A stretch of 64,000 nt of DNA. Origin: Acuticoccus sp. MNP-M23 (lineage in GTDB: Bacteria; Pseudomonadota; Alphaproteobacteria; Rhizobiales; Amorphaceae). How positions within the stretch are numbered: position 1 is the first letter of the stretch; each line of letters begins with the position of its first letter. A program made the translations under genes and the position numbers. Positions 7,473 to 14,732 of the stretch are shown here, in pieces. The notes under the pieces are model-generated. The model did not search any database. It was not told where the DNA came from and was given only the letters and a program-made list of their open reading frames with translations. The DNA lies in the NCBI RefSeq assembly GCF_031195445.1, contig NZ_CP133480.1, forward strand, positions 3,526,501-3,590,500, given 5' to 3'.

Positions 7473-9254
7473 ATGGACGAGCGCAACAACGGCCGCATGA
7501 GCGGTGCGCAAATGATCATCGAGGCGCTGAAGGATCACGGCGTCGACACCATCTTCGGGTATCCGGGCGGGGCCGTCCTCCCCATCTACGACGAGATCTT
7601 CCAGCAGGACTTCGTGCGCCACATCCTGGTCCGGCACGAGCAGGGCGCCGGCCACATGGCCGAAGGCTATGCCCGCTCCACCGGCCGCCCCGGCGTCATG
7701 CTGGTCACCTCCGGTCCCGGCGCCACCAACGCCGTCACCGCGCTGACCGACGCGATGATGGATTCCATCCCGCTTGTCTGCATCACCGGCCAGGTCCCGA
7801 CCCACCTCATCGGCTCCGATGCGTTCCAGGAATGCGACACGGTCGGCATCACGCGCCCCTGCACCAAGCACAACTGGCTGGTCCGCCGGGTCGAGGACCT
7901 GCCGCGCATCCTGCATGAAGCATTCTACGTCGCGACGTCCGGCCGCCCCGGCCCCGTCGTCATCGACGTGCCGAAGGACGTGCAGATCGCAACAGGGCTC
8001 TACAACCCGCCCCGCGGCACGCGCCACAAGACCTACCAGCCCAAGATCGAGCCGGAGATGGCGGGCATCCGCCAGGCGGTTGCGCTGATGAAGGCCGCAA
8101 GCCGCCCGGTCTTCTACACCGGCGGCGGTCTCATCAACGCCGGCCCGGCAGCCTCGCACCTGCTCAGGGAGCTGGCGGACATGACGGGCTTTCCCGTCAC
8201 CTCCACGCTGATGGGCCTTGGCGCGCTGCCGGCGACCCACCCGCAGTGGCTGGGGATGCTTGGCATGCATGGCACCTACGAGGCCAACCTCGCGATGCAC
8301 GGCTGCGACCTCCTCATCAACATCGGCGCCCGCTTCGATGACCGGATCACCGGCCGCATCGACGCGTTCTCCCCCGGCAGCCGCAAGATCCACATCGACA
8401 TCGACCCCTCGTCGATCAACAAGTCGGTCAAGGTGGATCTGCCGATCATCGGCGATGCAGCCCACGCCATGGAAGACATCATCCGCGTCTGGTCCGAGAA
8501 CGGGCCGCACGACAAGGCGCGCCTCAAGCCGTGGTGGGACGACATCAACACCTGGCGGGCGAAAAAGTCTCTCGGCTACAAGACCCGGCCCGGCACCATC
8601 ATGCCGCAGGAATCGGTCGAGCGCCTTTACGAGCTGACGAAGGACAAGGACACCTACGTCACGACAGACGTGGGCCAGCACCAGATGTGGGCCGCCCAGT
8701 TCTTCGGCTTCGACAAGCCCAACCGCTGGATGACCTCCGGCGGTCTCGGCACCATGGGCTACGGCCTGCCGGCTGCCATCGGCACCCAGATTGCGCATCC
8801 GGACTCGCTGGTTCTGTGCATTGCAGGCGACGCGTCGATCCAGATGAACATCCAGGAGCTGTCGACGGCGGTTCAGTACGACCTGCCGGTGAAGGTGTTC
8901 ATCATGAACAACCAGTACATGGGCATGGTGCGCCAGTGGCAGCAGCTCAACCACGGCAACCGCCACTCGCACTCCTACTCCGAGGCGCTGCCGGACTTCG
9001 TGAAGCTGGCCGAAGCCTATGGCGTGAAGGGCATGGCGGTTTCCGACCCGGACAAGCTGGACGCTGCCATCGAGGAGATGATCGCGCACAAGGGGCCGGT
9101 GGTGATGGATTGCCGCATCGCCAACCTCACCAACTGCTTCCCGATGATCCCGTCGGGCAAGGCGCACAACGAGATCCTCCTCACCCCCGAGGACGATCTG
9201 CAGGCCGAGCAGGTGGAGAACGCGATCGACGAGGTGGGCTCGGCGCTGGTCTGA
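7473..9254 (+). CDS. ilvB: Acetolactate synthase large subunit
   Basis: A 593-residue thiamine-diphosphate enzyme that makes acetolactate and acetohydroxybutyrate, the first common step of Ile, Leu and Val synthesis. The N-terminal domain has IFGYPGGAVLPIYD and the catalytic Glu in VRHEQGAGHMAEGYAR. The FAD-type central domain covers about residues 200-340. The C-terminal TPP motif GDASIQMN runs to the NNQYMGMVRQWQ region. The start at 7473 has GGAG eight bases upstream and follows the attenuator; the open frame extends to 7392 but that part overlaps the terminator. The DUF167 gene begins 4 bases after its stop, then ilvN, so this is a three-gene operon under leader-peptide control. Confidence 0.97.
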   Translation: MDERNNGRMSGAQMIIEALKDHGVDTIFGYPGGAVLPIYDEIFQQDFVRHILVRHEQGAGHMAEGYARSTGRPGVMLVTSGPGATNAVTALTDAMMDSIPLVCITGQVPTHLIGSDAFQECDTVGITRPCTKHNWLVRRVEDLPRILHEAFYVATSGRPGPVVIDVPKDVQIATGLYNPPRGTRHKTYQPKIEPEMAGIRQAVALMKAASRPVFYTGGGLINAGPAASHLLRELADMTGFPVTSTLMGLGALPATHPQWLGMLGMHGTYEANLAMHGCDLLINIGARFDDRITGRIDAFSPGSRKIHIDIDPSSINKSVKVDLPIIGDAAHAMEDIIRVWSENGPHDKARLKPWWDDINTWRAKKSLGYKTRPGTIMPQESVERLYELTKDKDTYVTTDVGQHQMWAAQFFGFDKPNRWMTSGGLGTMGYGLPAAIGTQIAHPDSLVLCIAGDASIQMNIQELSTAVQYDLPVKVFIMNNQYMGMVRQWQQLNHGNRHSHSYSEALPDFVKLAEAYGVKGMAVSDPDKLDAAIEEMIAHKGPVVMDCRIANLTNCFPMIPSGKAHNEILLTPEDDLQAEQVENAIDEVGSALV

Positions 9255-9257
9255 GCC

Positions 9258-9578
9258 ATGACCGGCGCGGACTGGCTGCGGGTGGGCGAGGGGGAAATCA
9301 CCCTTTCCGTGCGCGTCACGCCCAATGCCAGGGCTGACGCGTTCGCCGGCATCCGCGAGGGGGCCGGCGGGCCCGCCCTCAGCCTCAAGGTGCGCGCGGT
9401 GCCCGAAGACGGCCGCGCCAACCGCGCCGTCACCGCCCTCATCGCCAAGCGCCTGAAAGTGCCGAAAAGCGACGTCACCGTTGCGTCCGGCACCACCTCC
9501 CGTCTCAAACTGATCAAGATTGCCGGCGATGCGGCCCAGTTGTGCGCCCGCGCGGCAGACCTAGGAAACGACCCATGA
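9258..9578 (+). CDS. DUF167 (YggU-like) family protein
   Basis: A 106-residue protein with the DUF167 core: VRVTPNARADAFAGI, then LKVRAVPEDGRANRAVTALIAKRLKVPKSDVTVASGTTSRLKLIKI. The family is small, widespread and of unknown biochemical function; in many alphaproteobacteria it sits near a YggT membrane protein. Here it lies between ilvB and ilvN. It starts 4 bases after the ilvB stop, and its own TGA overlaps the ilvN ATG (ATGA at 9575-9578). It must therefore be co-transcribed, and probably co-translated, with the acetolactate synthase subunits. Size and motif content are normal for the family. A role in the pathway is not implied by sequence alone. Confidence 0.9.
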   Translation: MTGADWLRVGEGEITLSVRVTPNARADAFAGIREGAGGPALSLKVRAVPEDGRANRAVTALIAKRLKVPKSDVTVASGTTSRLKLIKIAGDAAQLCARAADLGNDP

Positions 9579-10120
9579 ACCAGCCCATCGGCATCGCCCC
9601 CGCCCTTCGCCCCGAAGAGGCACAGGAGCGGCACACCCTATCGGTCCTCGTCGACAACGAGCCCGGCGTCCTTGCCCGCGTCATCGGCCTGTTTTCGGGC
9701 CGCGGCTACAACATCGATTCCCTCACCGTGTCGGAGACCGAGCACGAGCGCAGCCTGTCGCGCATCACCATCGTGACCACCGGCACGCCGATGGTGGTCG
9801 AGCAGATCAAGCATCAGCTCGCCCGTCTCGTCCCGGTCCACCGCGTCGCCGACCTCACCACCGACAGCCGCGACGCCATCGAGCGCGAGCTGGCGCTGGT
9901 AAAAGTGTCCGGCCGCGGCGAGCAGCGGCTCGAAGCGCTGCGCCTGGCGCAGGCATTCGACGCCAACACCATCGACGCGACGTTGGAAAGTTTCGTGTTC
10001 GAGGTGACCGGCGCGACGGGGGACATCGAGCGCTTCGTGCGGCTGATGGCCTCGGTCGGGATGGTCGAGGTGTCGCGCACGGGAATTGCGGCGATCACGC
10101 GGGGCAGCGAGGCGACCTGA
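9575..10120 (+). CDS. ilvN: Acetolactate synthase regulatory small subunit
   Basis: A 181-residue regulatory subunit that binds valine and activates IlvB. The N-terminal ACT domain (HTLSVLVDNEPGVLARVIGLF, then RGYNIDSLTV) spans about residues 22-95, followed by the small-subunit C-terminal domain to about 175. An ATG overlaps the stop of the preceding DUF167 gene. The start at 9575 was chosen over 9542 because it gives the usual MNQ-like beginning and the coupling overlap. Its stop codon lies inside the first copy of a 31-bp tandem repeat, and a strong terminator follows about 140 bases later, so the operon ends here. ilvC is not in the window. Confidence 0.95.
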   Translation: MNQPIGIAPALRPEEAQERHTLSVLVDNEPGVLARVIGLFSGRGYNIDSLTVSETEHERSLSRITIVTTGTPMVVEQIKHQLARLVPVHRVADLTTDSRDAIERELALVKVSGRGEQRLEALRLAQAFDANTIDATLESFVFEVTGATGDIERFVRLMASVGMVEVSRTGIAAITRGSEAT

Positions 10121-10233
10121 TCGCCTCGCCAGAAGGAAAGCGGCGACCTGATCGCCTTGCCAGAAAGGGAGCGACGACCTGATCGCTTCGCGGCCAGGGG
10201 AGTGGCGACCTGATCGGTTCGCGGGCGGGGGGT
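10111..10233 (+). repeat. 31-bp tandem repeat, four copies
   Basis: Four head-to-tail units begin at 10111, 10142, 10173 and 10204, exactly 31 bases apart (the last is 30). Each begins with G(G/A)CGACCTGATCG; copies 1 and 2 continue with CC(T)TGCCAGAA-like sequence and copies 3 and 4 drift to GC-rich forms. The first unit contains the last codons and the stop codon of ilvN, so the repeat appears to have grown from the gene end. A degenerate fifth start (GGCAGCCTG) is at 10234. No open frame with coding features runs through it. Confidence 0.85.
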
Positions 10234-10257
10234 GGCAGCCTGCGCCTTCCCCGTACG

Positions 10258-10290
10258 AGAAAAGGCGGCCCTTTCGGACCGCCTTTCCCT
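10258..10290. terminator. Bidirectional terminator between ilvN and the PRC gene
   Basis: An 8-bp stem, AAAGGCGG (10261-10268) with CCGCCTTT (10279-10286), is flanked by A-rich sequence on the left and T-rich sequence on the right. It is suited to ending both the rightward ilv transcript and the leftward PRC-barrel gene transcript. Confidence 0.75.
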
Positions 10291-10311
10291 TGTGATTGAC
10301 CGTGAGGCCGA

Positions 10312-10749
10312 TCAGTCGTCGTATTCGGGGTAGTTTTCGAGCTGTTCTTCGGTGGCCGCGATGTAGACGCGATAGTCTTCATCGGCGACGTCACGAACGA
10401 TCGTCAGCTGGTCGAGCGGCACGACGATTTCCTTCTCGCCGAGGCCGAGGAAGCCACCGATCTCAAGCTCGACATAGGTCGCGCCGCCGTTCGCGCCCGG
10501 ATATACGTCCTCGACTTCGCCGATCTCTTCGTTGGTGATCGAGGAGAAAAGCTCCGCATCGTCGAGAATGTCGCCGAGCGTGGTCGGATCGTCGTAGCTG
10601 TACGCCGAATAACCGTCGACCGTGACCGTGGGCGCCGTGAAGACGACGTCGGTCTGAGGGGCGGTGAATTCAGCGGTCTGCGCCAAGGCAGGGATCGCGA
10701 GAGTGGAAGCCAGGGCGGCCACTGCGGTCATGGTGCTGAACTTACGCAT
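10312..10749 (-). CDS. Secreted PRC-barrel-like protein (paralogue 1)
   Basis: A 145-residue protein with a Sec signal peptide (MRKFSTMTAVAALASTLAIP, probable cleavage after ALA-Q). The mature part is acidic and contains a PRC-barrel-type block: EEIGEVEDVYPG, then VELEIGGFLGLGEKEIVVPLDQL, ending TEEQLENYPEYDD. The start at 10749 has an AAGGAG ribosome site 8-9 bases upstream; the longer frame to 10962 is rejected because it would bury the signal peptide. A second copy of the same architecture lies at 12872-13345 on the same strand. PRC-barrel proteins in Rhizobiales are often periplasmic and of unknown role. The divergence between the two copies is large, so the duplication is not recent. Confidence 0.85.
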   Translation of the reverse strand: MRKFSTMTAVAALASTLAIPALAQTAEFTAPQTDVVFTAPTVTVDGYSAYSYDDPTTLGDILDDAELFSSITNEEIGEVEDVYPGANGGATYVELEIGGFLGLGEKEIVVPLDQLTIVRDVADEDYRVYIAATEEQLENYPEYDD

Positions 10750-10889
10750 AGAATGTAACTCCTTCCGGGGCCTGCTGAGTGCGGGCCCTTTCCCCATCAA
10801 CGGGGTGGGAGGGAGAAGGGTTCCGTTGGCTAAGCAAGTGTCTGAGCGTTGTTTCCGGGTGCGGGCGTAGTTGACATATTTCATAACCG

Positions 10890-11792
10890 CTATGAGTTTG
10901 CGCCCCCTATCCAGTCGTTGGCCCTTCCTGCAGCTGTTAACTCTACTAGCCGTTGCGCCCACGGTAGAGGTAGGTTGAACAAATTTAAGTTTAATTTACC
11001 TGCTGCGGGACTAGGCAATTCGCTCTCATCGACTAGTGCAACGCTATCAGAAGGCTCCAAACTGAACTCTTTCCGTAGATCTATTAGGGTATTTGCCTGC
11101 GTTTCAAATGTATTTGATCGGGTCACGGCAATGAAACCGGCAATTAGGTTAGATATTTCTAAGGCTTCATTAAATATCGCAATTGCAGATATATAAGATC
11201 CGGAAGAAGATCTCGAGTGCCGACGTTTTTTTCGTCCTGAAAGGTGATTATTACTAAGTATTTTTTCCACATCCACGGAAATATCAACCTGCGATCCGAT
11301 TTTTATCTGCACTGAATGCTTGATGTCTGGCATCGATTCGTGCTCGATGTATGATCTAATTTGCCAAAGAGTGTCATAGCATTCAAAATTTTCACGAAGT
11401 TTGTCTTTAAATTCTAGCCAACGTTTGTGTTCAATCGACTCTCGGCCAAAATCTGCAGAAATTGCTTTGGATTGCTGGTTAATAAGCGTGTAAAATGATG
11501 CTGATATATTTAGTAAAATCCTTTCGAAATCTGTTGCCATGTCAAAAACTTGTGTGCTTACTAGATTATTTTGACTAATCTGGTTTTCGGCTAACGCGAT
11601 AGCAGCGCGATGGAAGTCATCTATATTAGAATCAAGGTAATTCACGACCTTTAAAAGGTTGTACGATGCGCATACCGCTCTAGAAGATTCTTTAATTTTA
11701 ACGGATTCGTCTTGTCCATATTTTTTAAGGGCGACTATGTTAGTAACTGCGTCAGCGCCCTTTGATATACTTAAGAGGTACTGATTATTCAT
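10890..11792 (-). CDS. Hypothetical protein, AT-rich, probably horizontally acquired
   Basis: A 300-residue predicted cytosolic protein that I do not recognise. It is rich in Asn, Ser, Ile and Lys, quite unlike its GC-rich neighbours, and its codon use and base composition mark it as foreign. Alternating hydrophobic and polar stretches (residues 30-140 and 200-240) look helical. A very basic patch, GRKKRRHSRSSSG, lies near residues 190-200. There is no signal peptide or clear membrane segment. The ATG at 11792 follows an in-frame TAA and has only a poor ribosome site (AAGTGAG at a distance). The last 30 codons are more GC-rich, which may reflect fusion to host sequence at the junction. It occupies the position where a toxin gene would be expected after the antitoxin gene upstream of it. 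Confidence 0.65.
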   Translation of the reverse strand: MNNQYLLSISKGADAVTNIVALKKYGQDESVKIKESSRAVCASYNLLKVVNYLDSNIDDFHRAAIALAENQISQNNLVSTQVFDMATDFERILLNISASFYTLINQQSKAISADFGRESIEHKRWLEFKDKLRENFECYDTLWQIRSYIEHESMPDIKHSVQIKIGSQVDISVDVEKILSNNHLSGRKKRRHSRSSSGSYISAIAIFNEALEISNLIAGFIAVTRSNTFETQANTLIDLRKEFSLEPSDSVALVDESELPSPAAGKLNLNLFNLPLPWAQRLVELTAAGRANDWIGGANS

Positions 11793-11869
11793 TTTTGATT
11801 AACTCACTTTGGCTGCCGGCCTCGATCTTCTTTATCGCAAAATTGATCCAAATCGGAAGGGATCCGCTT

Positions 11870-12136
11870 TTACACCACGTGAGGACGTCGTCCCTCGCTC
11901 TTGATGTCGTCGGCGCTCGTCGTCACCAGATCGCCGGCATCGGCCTCGGCAAGGCGGGGGCTGAGCAGCGCCTTCAAGGCCGCCAGTGCCTCGGCGTCGG
12001 TCATCGTCTCCGGCGAAGGCATGTCGACCAGAGCACGGCTCAACACATAGTCCTTGATGCTGAGGCCCTTCAGCGCGGCCATCGCTTTCAGCTGGTGGTG
12101 TTCGTGGGCGCTGATGTCGATCGAAAGGCGGGGCAT
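11870..12136 (-). CDS. RHH-type antitoxin-like protein
   Basis: An 88-residue protein beginning MPRLSIDISAHEHHQLKAMA, the typical ribbon-helix-helix start of plasmid and chromosomal type II antitoxins, then LKGLSIKDYVLSRAL. The C-terminal half is acidic and variable (PSPETMTDAEALAAL onward) and would normally wrap a RelE/ParE-type toxin. The start at 12136 has AGGAG seven bases upstream and beats the longer frame at 12154. No toxin-like frame follows; the next gene downstream is the AT-rich orphan at 10890-11792. It may be a solitary transcriptional regulator or the remnant of a toxin-antitoxin pair. Its own promoter and a palindrome lie just upstream. The family call is from the N-terminal pattern only. 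Confidence 0.75.
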   Translation of the reverse strand: MPRLSIDISAHEHHQLKAMAALKGLSIKDYVLSRALVDMPSPETMTDAEALAALKALLSPRLAEADAGDLVTTSADDIKSEGRRPHVV

Positions 12137-12162
12137 GACGGACTCCTCTGGCACGTCCAGTC

Positions 12163-12203
12163 AACATAGGCGCCGGGCGCCCACATTGACAACATTTGTT
12201 GCC
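12163..12203 (-). promoter_or_regulatory. Promoter and operator-like palindrome of the antitoxin gene
   Basis: On the minus strand, TTGTCA (12192-12187), an 18-base spacer and TATGTT (12168-12163) make a good sigma-70-type promoter about 27 bases upstream of the antitoxin ATG. Overlapping the -35 box is an imperfect palindrome, arms GACAACA (12188-12194) and TGTTGCC (12197-12203), 6 of 7 matching. This is the usual placement of an autoregulatory antitoxin operator. Binding is inferred. Confidence 0.55.
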
Positions 12204-12570
12204 ATTGTGTCCGGTCGCTCGCCGCCGACACGGAAAACTTATCCCCGCCCCCCACAGCGCCCCTAAACTCCCTCCCGTCGCCTGGCTCAAGGGAGGCGTG
12301 CCGGACCGTCCGCTGCGAGAGCCAGGGGCTTCGGTTGCCGTGAGGGACGGGGCTTAACGGACCCAACAACTCGCGGTGGACCGGGTGTGCTGTCTGCCGT
12401 GCCGGGAAACCGGCCGGCCCGCGAGGCCGCGTGCGCGTCCAGTTTCCGCCGTCGCGGGCGGAGGACGAAAGCAAGGACGGGCAACAAGACGCCCGAGCCA
12501 AGGCACCGGAGGCAGCAGCCGGGAAACCGGCCGGCCGTTACCGCCACCACCCGCAAAAAGCCGAAAGGAT

Positions 12571-12623
12571 GGGACGCGGTTGCGGCTCATTTTTTAATTT
12601 CAAGCGAGCCGCAACCGCGTCCC
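12571..12623. repeat. Perfect 18-bp inverted repeat
   Basis: Arms GGGACGCGGTTGCGGCTC (12571-12588) and its exact reverse complement (12606-12623) enclose a 17-base AT-rich loop with a run of six T. After a small internal loop the stem continues with AAAGG (12564-12568) and CCTTT (12625-12629). As RNA or DNA this would be an extremely stable cruciform or hairpin. It is too large and too symmetric to be a simple terminator for an adjacent gene, though the T run lies in the loop rather than after the stem. Confidence 0.85.
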
Positions 12624-12780
12624 GCCTTTCCCAGCCCGGCCGGTAACGGCGCGGGATCGCCCCCGTGCGTCCAAAGCGTCGAGCCAAGGCAAACTCCTTG
12701 TGAAGGCACTTCGGCGCCCTTTCAGTTCCAGCCGGGTACTGGGCCGGGATCTTCCTGAGCCCATCAAGCTGGAAAACGGA

Positions 12781-12814
12781 AAAGACCCGCCCCGGTTTCC
12801 CGAGGCGGGCCTTT
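12781..12814 (-). terminator. Terminator of the PRC gene at 12872-13345
   Basis: On the minus strand, AAAGGCCCGCC (12814-12804) pairs with GGCGGGTCTTT (12791-12781), 11 bp with one G-U pair, and is followed by the T-rich tail TCCGTTTTCC. It lies about 60 bases after the stop of the PRC-barrel gene. Confidence 0.7.
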
Positions 12815-12871
12815 CCATCAAGGTTCAATTTTCTCTGGAAAATCGAACCATCACCAATCAGGCGATACAGA

Positions 12872-13345
12872 TCAGTCCCAGAAACCTTCGTCGACGCTCG
12901 GCAGCTCCTCGAGCTGCTCCTCGTTGTAGCGCGTAATGAGGCTGAAGGTCCCGTCGTCGATCGGGACGAGATCGAGGTCGCCCACGCGGATCATCACGTG
13001 CTTGTCGCCAATGTCGAGGAAACCGCCGACTTCGGCCACGACGCCGACCATCTTGCCCGAACGATCGAGAATGATGTCTTCGATTTCGCCGATCTTGTTC
13101 CAGTCAGCGCCAACGCCGTCATATTCGGACCAGCCCCAGATGGTGTCGCCGTCACGGCCCCAGGAACCTTCGTCATGGGCTTCATTGGTCGTGTAGATCG
13201 GGCCGCCCGTGATGTCGCGGGTCCGGATAAGCTGTGCGTAGTCGGCTTCCGTCATTGCCGTCGTGCTGGTCGGTGCGGCCTGCTGCGAGAGTGCCGGAGT
13301 CGCGGCAAAGATCAGCGCGGCTGCGGTGGCTGTGAGAAAGCGCAT
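12872..13345 (-). CDS. Secreted PRC-barrel-like protein (paralogue 2)
   Basis: A 157-residue protein with a signal peptide (MRFLTATAAALIFAATPALS, cleavage before QQAAP). The mature part holds IGEIEDIILDRSGKMVGVVA then EVGGFLDIGDKHVMIRVGDLDLVP, a clear PRC-barrel pattern, and ends in NEEQLEELPSVDEGFWD. The ribosome site AAGGAG lies 6-7 bases upstream of the ATG at 13345; the open frame to 13456 is not used. It matches paralogue 1 (10312-10749) in layout: signal, acidic linker, IGE(V/I)ED, GGFL-x-(L/I)G-(E/D)K, and EEQLE near the C-terminus. This copy keeps a fuller PRC core. Probable location is the periplasm; function is unknown. Confidence 0.87.
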   Translation of the reverse strand: MRFLTATAAALIFAATPALSQQAAPTSTTAMTEADYAQLIRTRDITGGPIYTTNEAHDEGSWGRDGDTIWGWSEYDGVGADWNKIGEIEDIILDRSGKMVGVVAEVGGFLDIGDKHVMIRVGDLDLVPIDDGTFSLITRYNEEQLEELPSVDEGFWD

Positions 13346-13551
13346 GTAAGCTCCTTGTTTCGTCTTCACCAAACCAACGGGATCACCGACATATCGTTCC
13401 TTGATTCTAGGACGCTGATCCCACAGCGCGCGAAAAGGACGGTGTCCGAGCGTCAACCTTGAGCGCCCGAGTCGGCCTGTTATTGAAGAGCGCTGGCGAC
13501 CATGCCGGAAAAATCTGGTCGGTCGGAGAGTGTGTGCGCATGGGATATGAA

Positions 13552-13997
13552 GCCGCCGCAGCCGGCAGCCGTCACGCAGCAGGCGCCTTCCGCGGTTTCG
13601 ATGGCGCCAGGAAGATCACCGGCCGCGAGCGCCACATTGCCGTCGACACCGACGGTGGCCTGTTGATGGTCAACCTCACCCCAGCCGATATCTCGGACAG
13701 CGCCGGCGCACAGCACATCCCCGATGCGATCCGCAAGCGGCGGCGTGGGCTAAAGCGCTTGTTCGCCGATGTCGCCGATGACAGCTGACAGAGAAGGCGG
13801 GGTTCAAGGCTTTGATCGAGATCGTGCGCCGGATTGCCGGTGATCCCGGCGTGGTCTTGCCGAGGCGTCGGGTGGCCGGCCGCACCTGAAGCTGAATGAC
13901 CCGCTGGCGTCGCCTCATCCACGATCTTGAAGAGCGCGTCGACGTCATGATTCATGTCGCGATGGGTGGCCTGCTCCTCCGATACATCAGCCACTGA
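13552..13997 (+). pseudogene. IS5-family transposase remnant
   Basis: Decayed DDE transposase. In one frame, GAFRGFDGARKITGRERHIA then VDTDGGLLMVNLTPADISDSAGAQ and LKRLFADVAD match the conserved IS5-group region around the first catalytic Asp. A frameshift near 13780 moves the homology to the next frame, with LTEKAGFKALIEIVRRIAGD, LPRRRVAGRT, two in-frame stops, then TRWRRLIHDLEERVDVMIHV and LLLRYISH to a stop at 13997. The N-terminal third is missing. No intact terminal repeats were found. It is clearly non-functional and shows that the accessory stretch beside it has received mobile DNA. Confidence 0.85.
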
Positions 13998-14120
13998 CCG
14001 CAATTCTCAATCAGCTTCCGAGAGTTCGAGCCGGCTGTTCTTTTTGCATGGCTGATAACAGCGGAACCTACGAAGCATAGTTGTCGTTATCGGGATACGT
14101 TAAATAAAAAGGTAAAATCT

Positions 14121-14510
14121 GTGCCACTCATCCGAATCGACATCCTTGAAGGCCGTAGCGACGCCGAGATCGAAACCATGCTGGATACGGTTCAATCCTG
14201 TGCCGTCGATGCATTCGAAGTTCCCGACAGCGACCGCTACCAGATCGTCACCGAGCACAAGCCGGGTCGGCTGATCGCCAAGGATACGGGATTGGGATTC
14301 GAGCGGACCGACAAGGTCACGATCGTCCATGTGTTCACCTCGCCGCGCACGCCCGAGATGAAAAAGAAATTCTACCGCCTTCTCGCCGACCGGTTAAAGA
14401 GCAACTGCGGCATCGCGCAGACCGACCTTTTCGTCGCCGTCACTCCCAACGGCGTCGGCGACTGGAGTTTCGCCAATGGTGAGGCCCAGTACATGACCGG
14501 AAGACTTTGA
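14121..14510 (+). CDS. Tautomerase family protein
   Basis: A 129-residue member of the 4-oxalocrotonate tautomerase superfamily. The start GTG is followed by Pro (MPLIRIDILEGRSD), and this Pro becomes the N-terminal catalytic base after Met removal. The fold length, with two beta-alpha-beta units, is that of the longer tautomerase subgroup. VFTSPRTPEMKKKFYRLLAD and IAQTDLFVAVTPNGVGDWSF are typical of the second half. The ribosome site is weak (AAAGGT). The gene stands alone between the transposase remnant and a convergent LysR gene. The substrate is not predictable. A hairpin terminator follows at 14524. Confidence 0.85.
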   Translation: MPLIRIDILEGRSDAEIETMLDTVQSCAVDAFEVPDSDRYQIVTEHKPGRLIAKDTGLGFERTDKVTIVHVFTSPRTPEMKKKFYRLLADRLKSNCGIAQTDLFVAVTPNGVGDWSFANGEAQYMTGRL

Positions 14511-14523
14511 TCCTACCTGCACG

Positions 14524-14551
14524 GGCCGCGACGCTGAACGACGTCGCGGCC
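14524..14551. terminator. Terminator-like hairpin after the tautomerase gene
   Basis: A perfect 10-bp stem, GGCCGCGACG (14524-14533) with CGTCGCGGCC (14542-14551), and an 8-base loop lie 14 bases after the tautomerase stop. Only a short GTTTGC tail follows, so termination efficiency is uncertain. Confidence 0.6.
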
Positions 14552-14732
14552 GTTTGCATAAGGCGGTGCTCTGGTCGTCGCTGAAGACCACCTCCATCGG
14601 CCTTGCCATGGCTTGGTCGGCGGCTCGCCGCTGGCACGGGTTCAATGCGGATCGCGCGCTTCCTGCAATTGCGAGTAGGCCCGGCCACAGCGCCGAAACC
14701 TGTTCGCGCCCGCACTGGCTCGCCCAAAAACC

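Larger units (their letters stand above)
12204..12871. other. Noncoding GC-rich region with repeats
   Basis: No gene is supported. Several short frames on both strands have no family features. The region contains two copies of GCCGGGAAACCGGCCGGCC (around 12402 and 12519), two copies of CGAGCCAAGGCA (12494-12505 and 12680-12691), a large perfect inverted repeat (12571-12623) and a terminator serving the PRC gene that follows. The repeats suggest a decayed mobile or MITE-like element. Confidence 0.5.

Noticed and set aside
7254-9167. A 637-codon open frame on the minus strand opposite ilvB
   Set aside because: It mirrors ilvB codons, has no family features and runs through the attenuator.
10111-10233. 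Possible CRISPR array
   Set aside because: The units are contiguous 31-base tandem repeats without unique spacers and no cas gene is near.
12387-12758. Short plus-strand frames in the repeat-rich gap
   Set aside because: They run through inverted and direct repeats and show no ribosome site or protein pattern.
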